NCBI GenBank assembly: GCA_004292955.1
Contig: RDXX01000011.1
Span: 1 to 47,318 of the forward strand
DNA from: Oscillatoriales cyanobacterium
Lineage (GTDB): Bacteria > Cyanobacteriota > Cyanobacteriia > Cyanobacteriales > Microcoleaceae
Direction of reading: 5' to 3'
DNA length: 47,318 nucleotides
The notes beneath the pieces were generated by a model. It was not told where the DNA came from, did not search any database, and saw only the letters and a list, made by a program, of their open reading frames with translations. Below, one piece after another: positions 44,493 through 47,318 of this stretch (within the stretch, counting starts at the first letter, position 1; the number at the start of each line of letters is the position of its first letter). Both the position numbers and the translations under genes were made by a program.

Positions 44493-47108
44493 ATGAAATT
44501 TACCCGATCGCTCCGACAAGCAATTCTCTTATTTCTGATATCCTGTCTGCTAGCGGTGGCGATTCCTCCCGCAGTTGCTCAGATGCGGTCACCACCAGCG
44601 GTGCAGCTTGTCCGACAAGCTCGAACTCTGTATGCTTCAGAACGTTTTTCCGAAGCTGTGCCGCTGTTACAGCAAGCGGCGACGCAATTTGAGGCAAAAG
44701 GTCAAAATCTCGATCGCGCGGCGGCTTTGAGCAATTTAGCTGCAACCTACGGGCAACTAGCGCTTTGGGAACAAGCAGAACAAGCTGTGAATTCGAGTTT
44801 GTCGGTGGTGCGGGCGCAACCCAAAACTCCCGAACAGCAGCGGATTTGGGCGGAAACTCTCAACATTCAAGGACAGATTAAACTCGAACGGGGGCAGACT
44901 CAAGATGCGATCGACATTTGGACGCAAGCTGCTAAATTTTTTGAGCAAATTGATAGCAAAAATCAACTTTTGCAAGTTCAAATCAATCAAAGTCGAGCTT
45001 GGGAAACTCTCGGACTTTACCCCAGAGCTTGCAAAATATTGTTAGGTTCTTTGAACCTGGAAAACAAAACCTGTGAAGTTTTGCCCGCAGGCTTAGTAAG
45101 TTTGAAAAATCAATCTGTTTCCTTAGAAAATATTCGGGCAATTAATGCTTTAGCCAGGGTGCTGCGGGTTTTGGGACAACTGGAACGCTCCGAGGATTTG
45201 CTGTCAGCGGGAATGGAAGCAGCCCGAAAAATAGGTGTCCGACAAGAAGAGGCTGCAATTTATTTGAATTTGGGAAACACAGCCCGGGCTAAAAGCAATA
45301 AACCGGGTTTGAGTATGGAAAAGCGGACTGATTTGGAACGCTCCGCCTTAGAATATTATGCTCTAGCGGCAGAGGCGATGCCGGGGAAATCAACTATCGG
45401 GATGCAGGCGAGGTTGAATCAATTGAGTCTGTTTGCAGATAGCCAAAATGCCTCGGAAGCACAGATTTTGTGGCGTTCTCTTGAACCTCAAGTCGCTCAA
45501 TTCCCTTCCAATCGTGCTGGGCTTTACGCTCAAATTAATCTAGCACAGACCTTGATTAAATTGGATAAATTACCAATCGGTACTCCAGGTTTGAGCGATA
45601 TCGCTCAAATGCTTTCCTTGGCTGGGGAATCGGCAAACCGTTTGGGCGACAAACGAATACAAGCTTATATTTTAGGAGCTAGGGGCAAGGTTTACGAACT
45701 CAAACAACAGCATTCTATAGCTGAAACTTTGACTCTTGAAGCTTTGAGTTTAGCACCGGCGTTTCAATCTCCCGATATTGCCTATCAATTATTGTGGCAA
45801 CTCGGACGGATTCGGAAAGCTCAGGGGAATACAGAAGGGGCGATCGTTCAATATACTCAAGCTGTAAATGTATTGTCTTCTCTGCGCGGCGATTTGGTAA
45901 CAGTTAATCCCGAAGTGCAATTTTCGTTTCGGGAAAGTGCCGAACCAGTTTATCGGGAATTAGTCGGGCTGCTGTTGCAAGATGAATCCCCCACTCAAGA
46001 TAAGTTAAAACAGGCTCGCCAAACGGTGGAATCTTTGCAGTTGGCGGAATTGGATAACTTTTTTCGGGATGCTTGTGCTGATGCTAAACCAAAGTCGATC
46101 GAGGAAATCGATCCGACGGCGGCGGTGATTTACCCAATTATTTTGAGCGATCGTTTGGAGGTAATTTTGTCAATTCCCGGCAAGCCTCTGCGCCGCTATA
46201 CGACTAAGAAGTCTCAATCCGAGTTAGAAACAGCCTTCAAACTAGCCAAAAATACCATCAGGCCTTCTGCTTTTGTGCGCGACAGGTTCCCACCTATTCA
46301 ACAGGTTTACGACTGGTTAATCCGCCCCGCAGAAGCCGATTTGACTGCCAGCGGGATTAAAACGCTGGTATTTGTGCTCGATGGTTACTTGCGAAATCTG
46401 CCGATCGCAGTGCTGCACGATGGCGAAAAGTTTTTGGTAGAAAAATACAGTATTGCTTTGGCGCCGGGACTGCAATTGCTGGCACCGAAACCGCTCAGCC
46501 AAGTAAAGTTAAAAGTGCTAACTGGTGGCTTGTCGGAATCGCGTCAAGGCTTCTCGGCTTTGCCGGGGGTGAAACAGGAACTCGAACAAATTTCAGCCCA
46601 GATGCCGGCGAGTGCGCTGCTGAATCAAGATTTTGTCAGCACGCAGTTGCACGATCGCATTAAAGCTTTGTCTTACCCGATCGTCCATTTAGCAACTCAC
46701 GGTCAGTTTAGCTCGAATGCGGCGGATACTTTTATTGTGACTTGGGATCAAAAAGTAAATGTTAAGGAGTTCGATCGACTTTTGCGATCGCGCACTGGGG
46801 AGAAACAACAGCCGATCGAGCTTTTGGTGTTGAGTGCTTGCGAAACTGCTTCCGGCGATAACCGGGCCGCATTGGGTTTAGCTGGCGCCGCAATTCGATC
46901 GGGTGCTCGCAGCACAGTCGCCACCCTTTGGCAAGTAAACGACGAATCTACCGCTATTTTTATGACTGAGTTTTACCGCCAGCTTGGTGGTTCTAAAGCC
47001 AGCAAAGCTGAAGCCCTCCGCAACGCTCAATTAACCCTGCTGCAAAACGAAGAGTATCAAAATCCTTATTTCTGGGCGCCTTTCGTGCTAGTAGGGAATT
47101 GGCAATAA
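44493..47108 (+). CDS. Exported TPR-CHAT domain (caspase-like) protein
   Basis: About 871 aa. Signal peptide at residues 1-30 (LFLISCLLAVAIPPAVAQ). TPR-type helical repeats fill about residues 45-470. The C-terminal CHAT domain has VHLATHGQF (His736) and LLVLSACETASG (Cys783), the catalytic pair of this caspase-like family, then AGAAIRSGARSTVATLW and NPYFWAPFVLVG. CHAT proteases cleave specific partner proteins. Position after the TpsB/TpsA genes suggests a role at the cell surface. The start is ATG at 44493; an in-frame TTG lies two codons before. Confidence 0.93.
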   Translation: MKFTRSLRQAILLFLISCLLAVAIPPAVAQMRSPPAVQLVRQARTLYASERFSEAVPLLQQAATQFEAKGQNLDRAAALSNLAATYGQLALWEQAEQAVNSSLSVVRAQPKTPEQQRIWAETLNIQGQIKLERGQTQDAIDIWTQAAKFFEQIDSKNQLLQVQINQSRAWETLGLYPRACKILLGSLNLENKTCEVLPAGLVSLKNQSVSLENIRAINALARVLRVLGQLERSEDLLSAGMEAARKIGVRQEEAAIYLNLGNTARAKSNKPGLSMEKRTDLERSALEYYALAAEAMPGKSTIGMQARLNQLSLFADSQNASEAQILWRSLEPQVAQFPSNRAGLYAQINLAQTLIKLDKLPIGTPGLSDIAQMLSLAGESANRLGDKRIQAYILGARGKVYELKQQHSIAETLTLEALSLAPAFQSPDIAYQLLWQLGRIRKAQGNTEGAIVQYTQAVNVLSSLRGDLVTVNPEVQFSFRESAEPVYRELVGLLLQDESPTQDKLKQARQTVESLQLAELDNFFRDACADAKPKSIEEIDPTAAVIYPIILSDRLEVILSIPGKPLRRYTTKKSQSELETAFKLAKNTIRPSAFVRDRFPPIQQVYDWLIRPAEADLTASGIKTLVFVLDGYLRNLPIAVLHDGEKFLVEKYSIALAPGLQLLAPKPLSQVKLKVLTGGLSESRQGFSALPGVKQELEQISAQMPASALLNQDFVSTQLHDRIKALSYPIVHLATHGQFSSNAADTFIVTWDQKVNVKEFDRLLRSRTGEKQQPIELLVLSACETASGDNRAALGLAGAAIRSGARSTVATLWQVNDESTAIFMTEFYRQLGGSKASKAEALRNAQLTLLQNEEYQNPYFWAPFVLVGNWQ

Positions 47109-47136
47109 GTTGACTGTTGACTGTTGACTGTTGACT
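47109..47136. repeat. heptamer array (GTTGACT)
   Basis: Four units directly after the CHAT stop codon. The last 180 bp of the window shows no recognisable gene. Confidence 0.8.
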
Positions 47137-47318
47137 CCGAAAGCAGTTTGTAGGGGCGGTGCCCCCTGGCCCGCCCTCTTAGTTGGGTGGTTTTATTGTC
47201 GGGAAAAGAAATCTGAAACTACCAAAATTATCGATCGAAGATTGGCTCGTGCTTGGGCCAAGGTACGTAGTTGCGCTTCAGCGCTCTTTCCTAGATCTCA
47301 GCAAAGAGTGCTCCCATC

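Noticed and set aside
44405..44692. 95-codon ORF at the start of the CHAT gene
   Set aside because: Out-of-frame shadow of the CHAT signal peptide and first TPR; partly inside the repeat region.

Overview
The window comes from a filamentous cyanobacterium, most likely a Microcoleus/Oscillatoria-type member of the Oscillatoriales. The evidence is dense HIP1 octamers (GCGATCGC), a light-dependent protochlorophyllide reductase, a phytochrome operon, Uma2 nucleases, glycine-rich cold-type RRM proteins, and intergenic DNA packed with heptamer arrays and short palindromes. No CRISPR array, tRNA or rRNA was found. The SRP RNA is the one housekeeping RNA seen.

Layout. 1-7 kb: phasin-like protein, SRP RNA, a YciI-like protein, a 2H phosphoesterase, a membrane fatty-acid-hydroxylase-type protein between two inverted repeats, ComF, and a PEP-synthase-like enzyme. 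7-9 kb: a solo HEARO (IscB omega-RNA-like) element with no nuclease gene, inserted just upstream of a small secreted-protein gene, then an RRM protein and a small cyanobacterial protein. 9-12.7 kb: ergothioneine genes egtC-egtB-egtD. 13-18 kb: a second RRM protein, a frameshifted TnpB element sitting against a truncated gene, and a 15-repeat TPR protein. 18.8-21.3 kb: two tandem paralogous secreted proteins plus a third gene that shares only their signal peptide. 21.7-25.7 kb: an RluA-type pseudouridine synthase, a Uma2 protein and an Old Yellow Enzyme. 25.8-30.3 kb: a bacteriophytochrome kinase, an Rcp-type response regulator, and a hybrid kinase damaged at both ends. 30.8-31.8 kb: por. 32.4-47.1 kb: a two-partner secretion region with a TpsB transporter, two tandem frame-disrupted TpsA-like adhesins, and an exported TPR-CHAT (caspase-like) protein, interrupted by a hydrolase, a HIT-like protein and two antitoxin-like genes.

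How genes work together. EgtD trimethylates histidine, EgtB joins it to a thiol donor, and EgtC removes the gamma-glutamyl group; the EgtA and EgtE steps must be encoded elsewhere. The phytochrome and its response regulator overlap by 4 bp and form a red-light two-component pair. TpsB should export the TpsA-type beta-helix proteins, and the CHAT protein carries its own signal peptide, so all of these act at or beyond the cell envelope.

The most striking theme is invasion of coding DNA by short dispersed repeats. In-frame repeat-derived stretches lie in the linkers of EgtB, the RluA protein and the TpsA C-termini, and one hairpin lies in the TpsA2 leader. One 55-60 bp motif is translated in the same frame in two unrelated proteins (EgtB and TpsA2). 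Several genes also carry lesions: TnpB, the hybrid kinase at two points, and both TpsA copies at matching positions.
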